Assembly (NCBI RefSeq): GCF_037997115.1
Contig: NZ_CP150484.1
Span: 856,587-920,586, forward strand
DNA length: 64,000 nt
Source: Amycolatopsis coloradensis
Lineage (GTDB): Bacteria; Actinomycetota; Actinomycetes; Mycobacteriales; Pseudonocardiaceae
Direction of reading: 5' to 3'
The notes beneath the pieces are model-generated. The model was not told the origin of the DNA and did no database searches. It saw only the letters and a program-made list of their open reading frames with translations. Position numbers and translations under genes: made by a program. Positions 1-8,971 of the stretch are shown here, piece after piece (positions within the stretch are counted from its first letter, which is position 1; each line of letters opens with the position of its first letter).

Positions 1-15
1 GTGCTCTTCCGATCT
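1..15 (+). other. Residual Illumina adapter at contig end
   Basis: The bases GTGCTCTTCCGATCT are identical to the last 15 bases of the Illumina TruSeq Read 2 adapter. They sit exactly at the first base of the window, so this is sequencing residue and not genome. The reading frame open from base 1 is therefore artificial upstream of the lipase start at 91. A partial palindromic repeat (around 39-53) follows, which may explain why assembly stopped here. Confidence 0.93.
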
Positions 16-90
16 GGACACCAGAGGTCCCGAAAGTGGCTTTCGCGACGCTCTGCCCTCACCCAGCCCACCGCCTCTGGAGGCCCGGCC

Positions 91-1305
91 GTGCCGACCC
101 CGTTCCCCCGCCCGTCCCGCCGGACGCTCGCCGCCGCGCTGGCGATCGTCCTGTCCGCCGGTCTTCTGACCGTGCTGAGCGGGAGCCCGGCGAGCTCCGC
201 CGCCCCGGCGGCGTCCGACGACTCGTTCTACACCCCGCCGTCCCCGCTCCCGGCGGGCAAACCGGGTGACATCATCCGCTCGCGTGTCTCGAAAGCCGGT
301 CCGCGTAAGGATTCCGTCAACGCGTGGCAGGTGATGTACCTGTCGACCGACGCCCTCGGGCGGCCGGACGCGGTGACCGGGACCGTGCTGGTGCCGAAGA
401 ACGTGGACCCGGCGAAGGCGCCGATCGTCTCGTTCGGCGCCGGTACGCACGGCCCCGCCTTCCACTGCACGCCGTCGAAGATGATCGACATCGGCGCGTT
501 CTACGAGCAATCCGGCCTCGACGACGCGCTCGACGCCGGATTCGCCGTCGCGCTCACCGACTACGAGGGCTATCGCCAGGATCCGAAGACGACGTACGTG
601 GTCGGGCGTTCGGAAGGACCGGCGATGATCGACGCGGTCCGCGCCGCGCAGCGCCTGCCGGAGGCGAACCTGTCCACCGACGCCAAGGTGCTCTTCCGCG
701 GGTACTCGCAGGGCGGCGGGGCGGCGGCCTGGGCTGGCGAACTGCAACCGGCCTACGCGCCGGAGCTGAACCTCGTCGGTGTCGCCGCCGGCGGCGTGCC
801 CGCCGACCTCGTCCAGGTCACGCTGCAACTCGACGGAAAATTCGGTTTCGGCGTCTTCGCCTACGCACTGATCGGCCTCGACCACGCCTATCCCGAGCTG
901 AAGCTGGATTCGTTCCTCAGCGACAACGGCCGCGTGAAGCTGGCGGAGATGCAGAAGAGCGCGTGCACCTTCGAGCTGCTCACCACCTACGCGAATCAGA
1001 AGATCGCCGACTACACGACCAGCGCCGGTTACGTGCGGCCGGAATGGGTGAAGCGGCTCAACGAGAACAAGCTCGGCGGCACTCCGCCGAAGGTCCCGGT
1101 GTTCCTCTACCACGCCACCCAGGACCAGCTCGTGCAGTTCGCGCAGGCCGAGGCGCTGCGCAAGGCCTACTGCGTCGCGGGTGTCAAGACGACCTGGAAG
1201 ACCTTCGACACCGACCACATCACGGCGGTCTACACCGGTAACGCCGACGTGCTCGCCTTCCTCAAGGACCGGGTCACGGGCGCCCCGGCGACGTCGAACT
1301 GCTGA
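91..1305 (+). CDS. Secreted lipase, LIP (secretory lipase) family
   Basis: This is a 404-residue exported triacylglycerol lipase or esterase. The GTG start at 91 is chosen because GGAGG lies at 79-83 and a clean signal peptide follows (arginines near residue 10, hydrophobic core about 13-30, Ala-rich cleavage region about 33-42). The nucleophile elbow GYSQGG places Ser206. Asp345 (ATQDQL) and His376 (DTDHI) complete the triad. Length and motifs fit the LIP family found in Actinobacteria and Candida. The frame is open back to base 1, but that stretch contains adapter and a repeat. Substrate is not known; extracellular acyl-ester hydrolysis is inferred from the family. Confidence 0.85.
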   Translation: MPTPFPRPSRRTLAAALAIVLSAGLLTVLSGSPASSAAPAASDDSFYTPPSPLPAGKPGDIIRSRVSKAGPRKDSVNAWQVMYLSTDALGRPDAVTGTVLVPKNVDPAKAPIVSFGAGTHGPAFHCTPSKMIDIGAFYEQSGLDDALDAGFAVALTDYEGYRQDPKTTYVVGRSEGPAMIDAVRAAQRLPEANLSTDAKVLFRGYSQGGGAAAWAGELQPAYAPELNLVGVAAGGVPADLVQVTLQLDGKFGFGVFAYALIGLDHAYPELKLDSFLSDNGRVKLAEMQKSACTFELLTTYANQKIADYTTSAGYVRPEWVKRLNENKLGGTPPKVPVFLYHATQDQLVQFAQAEALRKAYCVAGVKTTWKTFDTDHITAVYTGNADVLAFLKDRVTGAPATSNC

Positions 1306-1313
1306 GCCGGGCG

Positions 1314-1853
1314 GTGCTCAGAACCGCCCCGGCGTCCTTTGTGGACGATGGTGCGCGGACCGGCGAGCGGCGTGAGCTGCTCCGGTTCGCCACCGTCGGC
1401 CTCGCGGCGTTCGGGCTCACGCTCGGGGCCAACTACGGGCTGAAACTCACTGTCCTGCAGGAGAAACCGGTCACGGCGCTCGCGATCGCGACCGTCGTGG
1501 CCACCGCCTTCTCATATCTGCTGTCCCGGCGCTGGGCGTTCCACACCCGCGGCGGCAGACGCGGCTTCCCGGAAGCGGCGCTGTTCTTCACCGTGAACGC
1601 GATCGCCGTGACGATCAACCTGTGCCCGCCGCTGATCTCGCGCTACGTCCTGCGGCTCGAGGTGCCCGAAGTCGGTTTCCTCGTCCAGGAGATCGCCGAC
1701 TTCGTCAGCGGGATGGTGCTGGGCACCGCGGCGGGTTCGGCGTTCCGCTGGTGGGGCTACCGCCGCTGGGTGTTCCCGGTGGCGGGAGCGCGTCAGACGT
1801 CGGCGGGCCGCAACCGTTCCGCGCGCAGCGCCAGCTCGATCCGCAGCCGCTGA
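1314..1853 (+). CDS. GtrA-like multi-pass membrane protein
   Basis: This small four-helix membrane protein (up to 179 residues) resembles the GtrA family, whose members are linked to flipping or transfer of polyprenyl-linked sugars in cell-envelope synthesis. Visible features are LRFATVGLAAFGLTLG at the first helix, SYLLSRRWAFH after the second and RWWGYRRWVFP after the fourth, the basic-aromatic motifs typical of GtrA. GTG 1314 follows the lipase stop by 8 nt; GTG 1341 is also possible. The last 61 nt overlap the 3' end of the convergent PucR gene, and the Arg/Ser-rich tail looks like read-through sequence. Confidence 0.7.
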   Translation: MLRTAPASFVDDGARTGERRELLRFATVGLAAFGLTLGANYGLKLTVLQEKPVTALAIATVVATAFSYLLSRRWAFHTRGGRRGFPEAALFFTVNAIAVTINLCPPLISRYVLRLEVPEVGFLVQEIADFVSGMVLGTAAGSAFRWWGYRRWVFPVAGARQTSAGRNRSARSASSIRSR

Positions 1854-2989
1854 TCCGGATCGTCCAGCCGTTCGCCGAACAGCTCCGTGAGCCGCCGCAG
1901 CCGCGCCCGCACCGTCTGCGGATGCACGGCCAGCCGTCGGGCGATTTCGGGCGCGCTCCCCCGCGTCTGCACCTGCGTGAGCAGGGTCGCCGCCAGTTCG
2001 TCGTGCTGGCGCGGCGCCAGCCCCGACAAGGGTTCGAGCGCCTCGCCGGCCAGCCGGTCGAGCAGGAACTCGTCGGCGAGCAACAGCAGCGTGGTGATGT
2101 GCTCTTCGCACCACAGCACCGGGCCGACCGTCGTGATCATGCCCCGCTGGGTGAGTTCGGACGCGCGCCGCGCGATCCGGAACGACTCGGCGGCCTGCGC
2201 GACCGGGACGGACACCCCGACCGTCGCCGACCAGCCGGACGGCAGGTCCCGCAGGCCGCCGAGGTCGGCCTCCGGACAGGCCACGAGCGCGCCGGGCGCG
2301 TCGGAGACGAGGTCCACCGGGACCGCCGCGGGCAGCAGGCCCGGCGGGAACGAGGGCGCGCCGGGCGCCGCGGTGAAGACGACCGCGGTGATCCGTTCGG
2401 GGATCCGCCAGCCGATGGCGACGGCGAGCGCGCCGGCGTCGGCCTGGCTGTATCCGGAGCCACCGGTCAGCAGCCGGAAGAGCCTGGCCCGCTGCTCAGC
2501 GGGGCCCGTCGCCTCGGCTTGGGCGGTGTTGTACCCGTCCGTCAGCGCCATCGTCACTTCGACGACGTCACCGAACAGACATTCCGCCGCGCCGTAGAGG
2601 ACGTCACCGGGCAGCTGGAGCTGGCGGCCGATCGCGGCGATCGAGCGCCACAGCACCCGGCTCGAGACCCGGAACGCCGCCTGCGCGGCCTCCCGGCTGA
2701 GTCCTTGCTGGAACGCGATCCGTCCCTGGGCACGGAAATCGGCCAGCAGGTCGTTCTGCAGGAGTTCGGGGACGCCGACCCGGTCGATGGCGCGTTCGAT
2801 ACTGCGCCTGGTCAGCTCGACGGCCGCGGCACGGGCCTCGCCGTCGCGGAACACTTCGGCGCATTCGCTCACCTCGGCCACCACGCCTTCGACACAATGC
2901 CGGGCGATCGCCGGGATCCGCGGACGAATGGCGTCACCGAGTTCCCTCGGCAGGCGTTCCCACAACGCGCCAACGGGCTGCCAGCTCAC
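1793..2989 (-). CDS. PucR-type transcriptional regulator (paralogue 1)
   Basis: This is a 398-residue regulator of the PucR/CdaR type. The N-terminal helical region (ALWERLPRELGDAIRP) resembles the sensory region of actinobacterial PucR proteins. A degenerate middle domain follows, and the C-terminal PucR helix-turn-helix contains IARRLAVHPQTVRARL near residue 350. The GTG start at 2989 is preferred over the longer frame (to 3184) because the protein then begins just before the conserved N-terminal motif, with purine-rich GGGGGAT upstream. It is divergent from paralogue 2 and overlaps the GtrA gene at its 3' end. The ligand is unknown. Confidence 0.8.
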   Translation of the reverse strand: MSWQPVGALWERLPRELGDAIRPRIPAIARHCVEGVVAEVSECAEVFRDGEARAAAVELTRRSIERAIDRVGVPELLQNDLLADFRAQGRIAFQQGLSREAAQAAFRVSSRVLWRSIAAIGRQLQLPGDVLYGAAECLFGDVVEVTMALTDGYNTAQAEATGPAEQRARLFRLLTGGSGYSQADAGALAVAIGWRIPERITAVVFTAAPGAPSFPPGLLPAAVPVDLVSDAPGALVACPEADLGGLRDLPSGWSATVGVSVPVAQAAESFRIARRASELTQRGMITTVGPVLWCEEHITTLLLLADEFLLDRLAGEALEPLSGLAPRQHDELAATLLTQVQTRGSAPEIARRLAVHPQTVRARLRRLTELFGERLDDPDQRLRIELALRAERLRPADV

Positions 2990-3312
2990 GTGTGCGATCC
3001 CCCGCTGTGAAGTAGGCCGACGATTTCGGGCACCCAATCCCTTTCGTCCGCGCGCCACCGGCGCACTCGAATGCACGGAGCGTAGGACCGCCGACACATC
3101 CGTGTCAAAAGACGTCACACCGAAACGCCCGCTCGTTGTCACATGGCTGAGCGTCGCGACTTTCCGTCGCAAATTCAACGTCACATTCGGGGTACAGGCC
3201 GTCCGCCGATCCAGTACAAACGGCCCCGCACCGTTCCCGTCGATCCGACGCGATTATGCAAACGGATTCATGTTTCCCTTCCTGGTTCGAAGAAAATCAA
3301 AGGGTGGTCTTG
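2990..3312. other. Divergent intergenic region between two PucR genes
   Basis: This 323-nt spacer must hold promoters for both divergent PucR-type genes. It is less GC-rich near its right end. I see no convincing sigma-70 hexamer pair, no long inverted repeat and no small gene in it. Confidence 0.5.
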
Positions 3313-4524
3313 GTGGTCGAGTACCGCGGTTTCGGCATGCTGGCGACGTTGCCGCGTTCGCTCGGCGAAGAACTGCGTCCGTATACCGGTCACGCCGCGG
3401 CCGCCATGGTCAAGCAGGTGCAGCGCTCGGTCACCGCGTATTCGCAGCCGTTGCGCGGTGTCTTCGGCCGCGTCCTGGTCGTCTCCTGCGAACGGGCGGT
3501 GCGCCACTACGTCGAGTGCATCGGCGATCCGGACTTGCCCCACGACCGCTGGATCGACTTCTACCGTATGCGCGGGCGGATCGAATTCACCGAGGGCCGC
3601 AGCCTGGAACCGTTGCACGACAGCGTGACCATCGGCGCACGGGCGGCATGGCGGGCGATGCGGCCCATCGTGCGCGGGCTCGGCGTGGGACTCGACGTCA
3701 TCGCGCTCGCGGCCGAGTCCGTCTTCGTCTACGTCGACGAACTGTGCGCCACGACGATCGAGGGGTATCAGGAGGCGGAGGCCAGGGCGGCGGGCGCGAT
3801 CCCGCTCCGGCGCCGCCGCCTGCTCGAACTGATCGCCCAGGCGCCGGAAGGTTCCGCGTGCAGCATCGCCAGCCTCGCCGACGGCGCAGGCTGGCGGGTT
3901 CCGCGGGCCGCGGCCATGGTGGCACTCCAGCGCGGTCCCGGCGCGCCCGCCTTCCCGGTCCACCTCCTGGACACCACCGTGCTGGCCGACCTCGACACCG
4001 CCGAGCCGTACCTGCTCACCGCGGATCCGGACACCGATCTCGCACCGCTGAAGGACGCGCTGGACGGCTGGCGCGTGGCGGTCTCCCCCGTCGTACCGCT
4101 CGCCGACGCCCCGGCCGCCCTCCGCACCGCCCGCCGTGCGCTACTGCTGAACAGCGAGGACGCGCCCGGCCCGGTCATCTGGTGCCGGGACCACCTCGCC
4201 ACACTGTGGCTGCTGGCCGAGGACTTCCTCGGCGCCGAACTCGCCAAACAGAGCCTCGACCCGTTCACTTCGCTGAGCGGGAAACAGCAGGAGCGGCTCA
4301 GCGAAACCCTGCTGGCGTGGCTGGAAACGCGCGGTGGCGCGCCGGAGATCGCGCAGCGGCTCGGCGTGCATCCGCAGACCGTGCGGAACCGCCTCCGTCA
4401 ACTGGAGGACCTGTTCGGCGACCGCCTCAAAGACGCCGACGACCGGCTGAACATGCAACTCGCGCTCCGCGCGCAGCGGCTCATGCGCGCCCACCGCCGC
4501 GACGAAGGGACGCCAGGGAGCTGA
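3313..4524 (+). CDS. PucR-type transcriptional regulator (paralogue 2)
   Basis: This 403-residue paralogue has the same layout as its neighbours: N-terminal motif LPRSLGEELRP, central conserved segment around FTEGRSLEPL, and a C-terminal PucR helix-turn-helix with IAQRLGVHPQTVRNRL. GTG 3313 is chosen because AAAGGG (3299-3304) lies 8 nt upstream; GTG 3304 or a start at 3256 remain possible. As with other PucR proteins it is expected to bind DNA and respond to a small metabolite, but nothing in the sequence identifies it. Confidence 0.78.
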   Translation: MVEYRGFGMLATLPRSLGEELRPYTGHAAAAMVKQVQRSVTAYSQPLRGVFGRVLVVSCERAVRHYVECIGDPDLPHDRWIDFYRMRGRIEFTEGRSLEPLHDSVTIGARAAWRAMRPIVRGLGVGLDVIALAAESVFVYVDELCATTIEGYQEAEARAAGAIPLRRRRLLELIAQAPEGSACSIASLADGAGWRVPRAAAMVALQRGPGAPAFPVHLLDTTVLADLDTAEPYLLTADPDTDLAPLKDALDGWRVAVSPVVPLADAPAALRTARRALLLNSEDAPGPVIWCRDHLATLWLLAEDFLGAELAKQSLDPFTSLSGKQQERLSETLLAWLETRGGAPEIAQRLGVHPQTVRNRLRQLEDLFGDRLKDADDRLNMQLALRAQRLMRAHRRDEGTPGS

Positions 4525-4862
4525 CACGCCGGACCCTGCGTTCCGGCGGCCGCACGGTGGGGAGCACCCAGCGGAGGCCGCGGCGGGCACGCTTCACCCT
4601 CGGCTGATCGACGTGGAAGTCCGCCCGGCAGGCCATCGCGTTCTCCGTCGTTACGGGTGTTTACCGACGCTTTCCTGAATACCGGGACGGTGGGAAAATG
4701 TCGATGCGCAATTGCCCCGCCCGCGCGGTTTTGGCATCCGGCTCGGGGTCGGCCCCGGCATTCTTGTCACCCGGGTCGCAATTGCCGGACGTGTCCGGCG
4801 ACACGCTGACGAACCCGGCGTTCTACACGTTATTTTGACGCCTGACAACGGAAAGGCGGGAC
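4525..4862. other. Intergenic region, no gene seen
   Basis: This 338-nt stretch separates PucR paralogue 2 from the alpha/beta hydrolase. The octamer GCAATTGC occurs twice (near 4712 and 4770), possibly a regulatory half-site pair. No ORF with coding character, no terminator hairpin and no RNA gene could be supported. Confidence 0.45.
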
Positions 4863-5852
4863 ATGGCCCTCGAAGCGCGCACACTGACCCTGCACGGGCG
4901 GGAAATCCGGCTACGGGAATACGTTCCGTCCACAAAGGACGCAACGGGTGAACAGCTCGTGCTGCTGCACGGAATCTCGGGAAGCAGCGAGACGTGGGTC
5001 CCACTGCTCGACCACTTCGAACGGACCGGGTTCGGGCGCCACGTCCTCGCCCCCGATCTGCCTGGCCACGGTGATTCGGCCGCACCTCGGGCCGATTACG
5101 GTCTCGGCGCGATGGCCAGCGTGGTCCGCGACGTCCTCGCGTTGACCCGGAACCGGCACGCGACCATCGTCGGGCATTCCCTCGGCGGTGGGATCGCGAT
5201 GCAGTTCGCCTACCAGTTCCCCGAGATGTGCGCCCGGCTGGTGCTCGTGGGCAGCGCCGGGCTCGGCCCGCAGGTGACCCCGGTGCTGCGCGCGACGGCG
5301 CTGCCAGGGGCCAACGCGACGCTCACCCTCGCGGTCAACCCGGTCACCGTCGCGATCGCCCGCGGGATCGCCGCCGCCGGGCGCACGCTCGGCGGAAAGC
5401 TCTCTCCCGAGACCCGGGAGCTGACCCGTCACTTCGCGTCACTGGCCGACCCGGGCAGGCGGCGGGCGTTCCTGTTCATCGCGCGCAGCCTGATCGACCT
5501 CCGGGGCCAGCGCGCGAGCGCGATCGACAAGCTCTACCTCGCCCGGGAGGTTCCCACTCTCGTCGTCTGGGGCGCGCACGACCCGCTCATCCCGGTCGCC
5601 CACGGCCGCGAGGCCGCCGAAGTGCTGCCGGACAGCCGATTGACGGTGTTCGAAAATGCGAAACACTTTCCACATGTGGCCGACCCGGCCCGGTTCGGTG
5701 ACGAGCTCGAACGCTTCCTCACTGAGACCGCGCCGGCCCGGTTGAGCCTGGACGAGGTCGTCGAGGTGCTCATCCGCGCCAGCGAGGCGGCGGAAGCGCC
5801 CGAAAACGTCCCGGAAAAATTGTCATCCGGACGCCATCTCAGGCCTGCCTGA
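4863..5852 (+). CDS. Alpha/beta-fold hydrolase
   Basis: This 329-residue cytosolic alpha/beta hydrolase starts at ATG 4863, preceded by GGAAAGG. Visible elements are the oxyanion motif LLHGISGSSETW (about residues 34-45), the nucleophile elbow VGHSLGGG with Ser106, an acid loop WGAHDPLIP and the catalytic His in NAKHFPH. The C-terminal 30 residues are extra and Glu-rich. It lies between two PucR-type regulator genes, so these may control it or respond to its product. Substrate cannot be told from sequence. Confidence 0.8.
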   Translation: MALEARTLTLHGREIRLREYVPSTKDATGEQLVLLHGISGSSETWVPLLDHFERTGFGRHVLAPDLPGHGDSAAPRADYGLGAMASVVRDVLALTRNRHATIVGHSLGGGIAMQFAYQFPEMCARLVLVGSAGLGPQVTPVLRATALPGANATLTLAVNPVTVAIARGIAAAGRTLGGKLSPETRELTRHFASLADPGRRRAFLFIARSLIDLRGQRASAIDKLYLAREVPTLVVWGAHDPLIPVAHGREAAEVLPDSRLTVFENAKHFPHVADPARFGDELERFLTETAPARLSLDEVVEVLIRASEAAEAPENVPEKLSSGRHLRPA

Positions 5853-5928
5853 ATGTCACCCACCATCGGATCGGACCACCCGTTCGGGTGTAGTCCATCC
5901 AGGTGGCCGATCAAGCTCCCGCCAGCCG

Positions 5929-5958
5929 TTGACAGTCCTCTCGGCCGGATTTTATGTT
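5929..5958 (+). promoter_or_regulatory. Sigma-70-like promoter for PucR paralogue 3
   Basis: TTGACA at 5929-5934 and TATGTT at 5953-5958 are 18 nt apart, giving a transcript with about 65 nt of leader before ATG 6031. The -10 lies in an inverted repeat with GATTTT and AAAATC arms (about 5948-5977), a plausible operator. Confidence 0.65.
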
Positions 5959-6030
5959 GCGTGAGCCACAAAATCTGGATCGGCTTCACCGTTGAAGAGG
6001 CTGATTTTGTTGCCAGCAAGGATAAAAAAC

Positions 6031-7383
6031 ATGACCGACTTGGATACCGGATTCTCGCGGCACGATCTGCGGACCGCACGACCCGACCCCGGCGTGCGTC
6101 ACCCCGCCACCCCGCTCCGCCAGCCACCGGGTCCGGTCCAGCGACCGCGCGCCTTCACGCCGGCACCGAGAACCCCAGTGGAGAACCGACCTGTGCGCAG
6201 CACCGGTGCGAATGGCCTGTGGGCGTCACTGCCCAGAGACCTCGGCGAGCGGTTCCGGCCGCGGGCCGACCCCTTGGCACGAGCCATCCTGCAGGAGGTG
6301 CAACGAGCCGTCCCCGAGTACGCGCAGCCGTTGGAAGGCGCGTTCGGACAGATCATCACGCAGGGTATCCGGCAGGCGATCCTGCACTGCCTCGACACCG
6401 TCGGTCAGGGGACGGCGCCGCTCGACAAATGGTCGGCGGTGTTCCGCAACCTCGGGAAGGTCGAATTCAACGAGGGCCGCAGCCTCGACTGTCTCCAGAC
6501 GGCCTACCGTGTCGGCGGCCGCGTCGCGTGGCGGCACGTTTCGGAATTCGGGCAGGCGATCGGAGCGGACGCCGATCTCCTGTGCACCGCGGCCGAAGCG
6601 ATTTTCGCTTACGTGGACGAGATTTCCGCACTGTCCATCGAGGGCTACACGGCCGCGCAGGAGCGGGCCGCGGGCACCAGGGCCAGACGCAGGCGCAGGC
6701 TGCTCGAACTGATGCTCTCCGATCCCCCGTCCTCACCGCAGTCGATCGCGTCCCACGCCGCCAACGCGCAGTGGGCGCTGCCGACCGAGATCACTGTCGT
6801 CGCGCTGGAGCGACGGCTCGGCCCGCTTGACCCCGACAGCGCCGACCTGGACGCCGACGTCCTCGTCGACTTCGAAGGCCCCAAACCCTGCCTGGTCACC
6901 GGCGACCCGGAGAAGCATCTGAAGGATCTCGCCGAACGGCTCCCCGGCTGGCGTGCGGTGATCGGCCCGGCCGTGCGGCTCACCGAAGCGCCGCGCTCCT
7001 TGCTGTGGGCCCGCCGCACGCTGCGGCTGATCCAGCGAGGAGTCCTTCCGGACAATCCGGTCACGCGGTACAGCGATCACCTGTCCACCCTGTGGCTGCT
7101 CGCGGACGAGTTCCTGGTCCGTGAACTGTGCACGCGCAGCCTCGCCCCGTTCGACGACCTCACCCCCAAACAGCGGGCGCGGCTCGGCGAGACGTTGCTG
7201 ATCTGGCTGCAATCCCGGGGCAGTGCTCCGGAGATCGCGAAGAAACTCAAGGTACATCCGCAGACCGTCCGGTACCGCATGCACCAGCTCATCGATCTCT
7301 TCGGCGACCGGTTGAACAACGCCGACGACCGGCTCGACATGGAGATCGCCCTGCGCGCGGAGGCCTTGCTCGCCGAGGACTGA
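6031..7383 (+). CDS. PucR-type transcriptional regulator (paralogue 3)
   Basis: This 450-residue protein is the longest of the four paralogues because of a Pro/Arg-rich, probably disordered N-terminal stretch of about 55 residues. The conserved body starts at LWASLPRDLGERFRP, contains VPEYAQPLEGAFGQ, and ends with the PucR helix-turn-helix IAKKLKVHPQTVRYRM. ATG 6031 has AAGGAT 8 nt upstream. It is followed after 36 nt by paralogue 4, so the two are probably co-transcribed from the promoter at 5929. Effector and targets are unknown. Confidence 0.82.
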   Translation: MTDLDTGFSRHDLRTARPDPGVRHPATPLRQPPGPVQRPRAFTPAPRTPVENRPVRSTGANGLWASLPRDLGERFRPRADPLARAILQEVQRAVPEYAQPLEGAFGQIITQGIRQAILHCLDTVGQGTAPLDKWSAVFRNLGKVEFNEGRSLDCLQTAYRVGGRVAWRHVSEFGQAIGADADLLCTAAEAIFAYVDEISALSIEGYTAAQERAAGTRARRRRRLLELMLSDPPSSPQSIASHAANAQWALPTEITVVALERRLGPLDPDSADLDADVLVDFEGPKPCLVTGDPEKHLKDLAERLPGWRAVIGPAVRLTEAPRSLLWARRTLRLIQRGVLPDNPVTRYSDHLSTLWLLADEFLVRELCTRSLAPFDDLTPKQRARLGETLLIWLQSRGSAPEIAKKLKVHPQTVRYRMHQLIDLFGDRLNNADDRLDMEIALRAEALLAED

Positions 7384-7419
7384 CAGATCAGCGTTTCCCA
7401 CTCACGACGAGGTGACGAG

Positions 7420-8664
7420 GTGACCCGACCGCAGGACGCCCGCAGCGGGGTCGAGGCGACGTACGGTCCGCTGCTCACACCTGCCCGGCCGGGTGGGCCG
7501 AGCGGGCGCCCGGTCCAGCTCTGGGCGTTGCTGCCGAGAGAGCTGGCGACGGTGTTCAGACCGGTGCTGGCCGACGTGGCCGGGGAAGTGGTCCGCGAGA
7601 TCCAGCGGACCATCCCCGACTACGCGCGGCCGCTGGACGGCGCGTTCGGGAAGGCGCTCAAGACGGGCGTCCAGATGGCGTTCCTGCAGTTCGTGGAACG
7701 GATCGGGAACCCGGAAGCGCCGTCTGAGGACCGACGGAGTGTGTTCCTGAGCCTGGGTGTCCAGGAGTTCCATCAGGGCCGCAACGTCGACGTCCTCCAG
7801 GCGGCGTACCGCGTCGGCGCCAGGGTGACCTGGCGCCGCGTGGCCGAAGCGGGCCGACGCGCGGGAGTTCCTTCGGCGACGCTGTGCCTGCTCGCGGAAG
7901 CCATCTTCGCCTATATCGACGAACTGTCGGCGCTCTCGGTCGAGGGCCATGCGGAGGCACGGGAGAAGGCCGCCGGCGCACTGGAGCGCCGGCGGCACCG
8001 TTTGATGGAACTCCTGCTCGCCGAGCCACCGTCACCGCCGGACGTCGTCAAACACGCCGCCGACCTGGCCCGCTGGCAACTACCGGACCTGCTCGTCGCC
8101 GTCGCTCTCGACCGGCCGTCGGACGAAGCACCGGCGGCCGCGCCGACCGCGCTGGCCGACTTCGAGAGCGCCTCGCCCTGTCTGCTGCTCCCCGCCCCCG
8201 AACCGGACGAACGGGACCGGTTCGCCGAAGAACTGACCGGCTGGCGGGCCGCGATCGGCCCCGCCGTCCCACCCGTTTTCGCGGCACGTTCGCTGCGGGC
8301 CGCACGCGAAGCCCTGCGGCTCGTCGACTCCGGCGCGCTCGCCGACGAGCCCGTGACGTGGTGCGTCGACCATCTTTCCCGCCTGTGGCTGCTCAAGGAG
8401 CCGTTTCTGGCCGCCGAGCTGGTCCGGGAACGCCTCGGGCCGCTGGCCGGGTTGACCGGGAAGCAGCATTCGCGGCTGGCGGGAACGCTGCTGGCGTGGC
8501 TGGAGACCTGCGGCAACGTCCGCGAGGTGGCGGAACGGCTCGCCGTGCATCCGCAGACGGTGCGGTCCCGTGCCCAGGAGCTGGAGGCGCTGTTCGCGGA
8601 CGGGCTGCGGGACCCTGAGCGACGGTTCGAGATGATCCTGGCCCTGCGGGCGGCCCCTTCTTGA
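7420..8664 (+). CDS. PucR-type transcriptional regulator (paralogue 4)
   Basis: This 414-residue paralogue has the N-terminal motif LWALLPRELATVFRP, the segment IPDYARPLDGAFGKAL and the C-terminal helix-turn-helix VAERLAVHPQTVRSRA. The GTG start at 7420 lies inside a GACGAGGTGACGAGGTG repeat that also supplies the ribosome binding site. It lies 36 nt downstream of paralogue 3 in the same direction, consistent with one operon. It is the last gene before the repeat-rich gap that borders the mce operon. Confidence 0.82.
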   Translation: MTRPQDARSGVEATYGPLLTPARPGGPSGRPVQLWALLPRELATVFRPVLADVAGEVVREIQRTIPDYARPLDGAFGKALKTGVQMAFLQFVERIGNPEAPSEDRRSVFLSLGVQEFHQGRNVDVLQAAYRVGARVTWRRVAEAGRRAGVPSATLCLLAEAIFAYIDELSALSVEGHAEAREKAAGALERRRHRLMELLLAEPPSPPDVVKHAADLARWQLPDLLVAVALDRPSDEAPAAAPTALADFESASPCLLLPAPEPDERDRFAEELTGWRAAIGPAVPPVFAARSLRAAREALRLVDSGALADEPVTWCVDHLSRLWLLKEPFLAAELVRERLGPLAGLTGKQHSRLAGTLLAWLETCGNVREVAERLAVHPQTVRSRAQELEALFADGLRDPERRFEMILALRAAPS

Positions 8665-8713
8665 GCCTTAGCGCGTCACTCGGTTCACTTGAGGGGGCCT
8701 TGGTTGCGTTGAG

Positions 8714-8768
8714 TGAGGGATGTGTGGAAATAGGGACACTCAACGTCTCTATTTCCACACACCCCTCA
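8714..8768. repeat. Long hairpin repeat, 24-bp arms
   Basis: The arms 8714-8737 and 8745-8768 are inverted copies with about two mismatches, separated by a 7-nt loop; the core is TGTGTGGAAATAGGGAC. It lies downstream of PucR paralogue 4 and could act as a terminator, but has no following T-run. Confidence 0.75.
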
Positions 8769-8804
8769 CCAATGCGACCGCCCACACCGGGCTCATGCGG
8801 GACC

Positions 8805-8843
8805 GTGTGGATTTCTGGTCATCCAACGCACCAAAATCCACAC
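8805..8843. repeat. Imperfect inverted repeat, about 14-bp arms
   Basis: GTGTGGATTT at 8805 pairs with AAATCCACAC ending at 8843, with one bulge near TGGT. Its GTGTGGA core matches that of the neighbouring 8714 hairpin, suggesting the same family. Confidence 0.6.
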
Positions 8844-8971
8844 AGTCACCACCTACGGCTCCGTGACGTCAACATCAGTCGGCGACCACGACAGGCGAAG
8901 ACCGCCGCCCGTCCCGTCAGACGGCCTGCACACACCCCTCGAGTACCAGCCGGTGCCATGGCCTCCCTACC

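Noticed and set aside
1-1305. Lipase starting at base 1 with GTG
   Set aside because: The GTG belongs to the adapter remnant; GTG 91 has a good ribosome binding site and gives a normal signal peptide.
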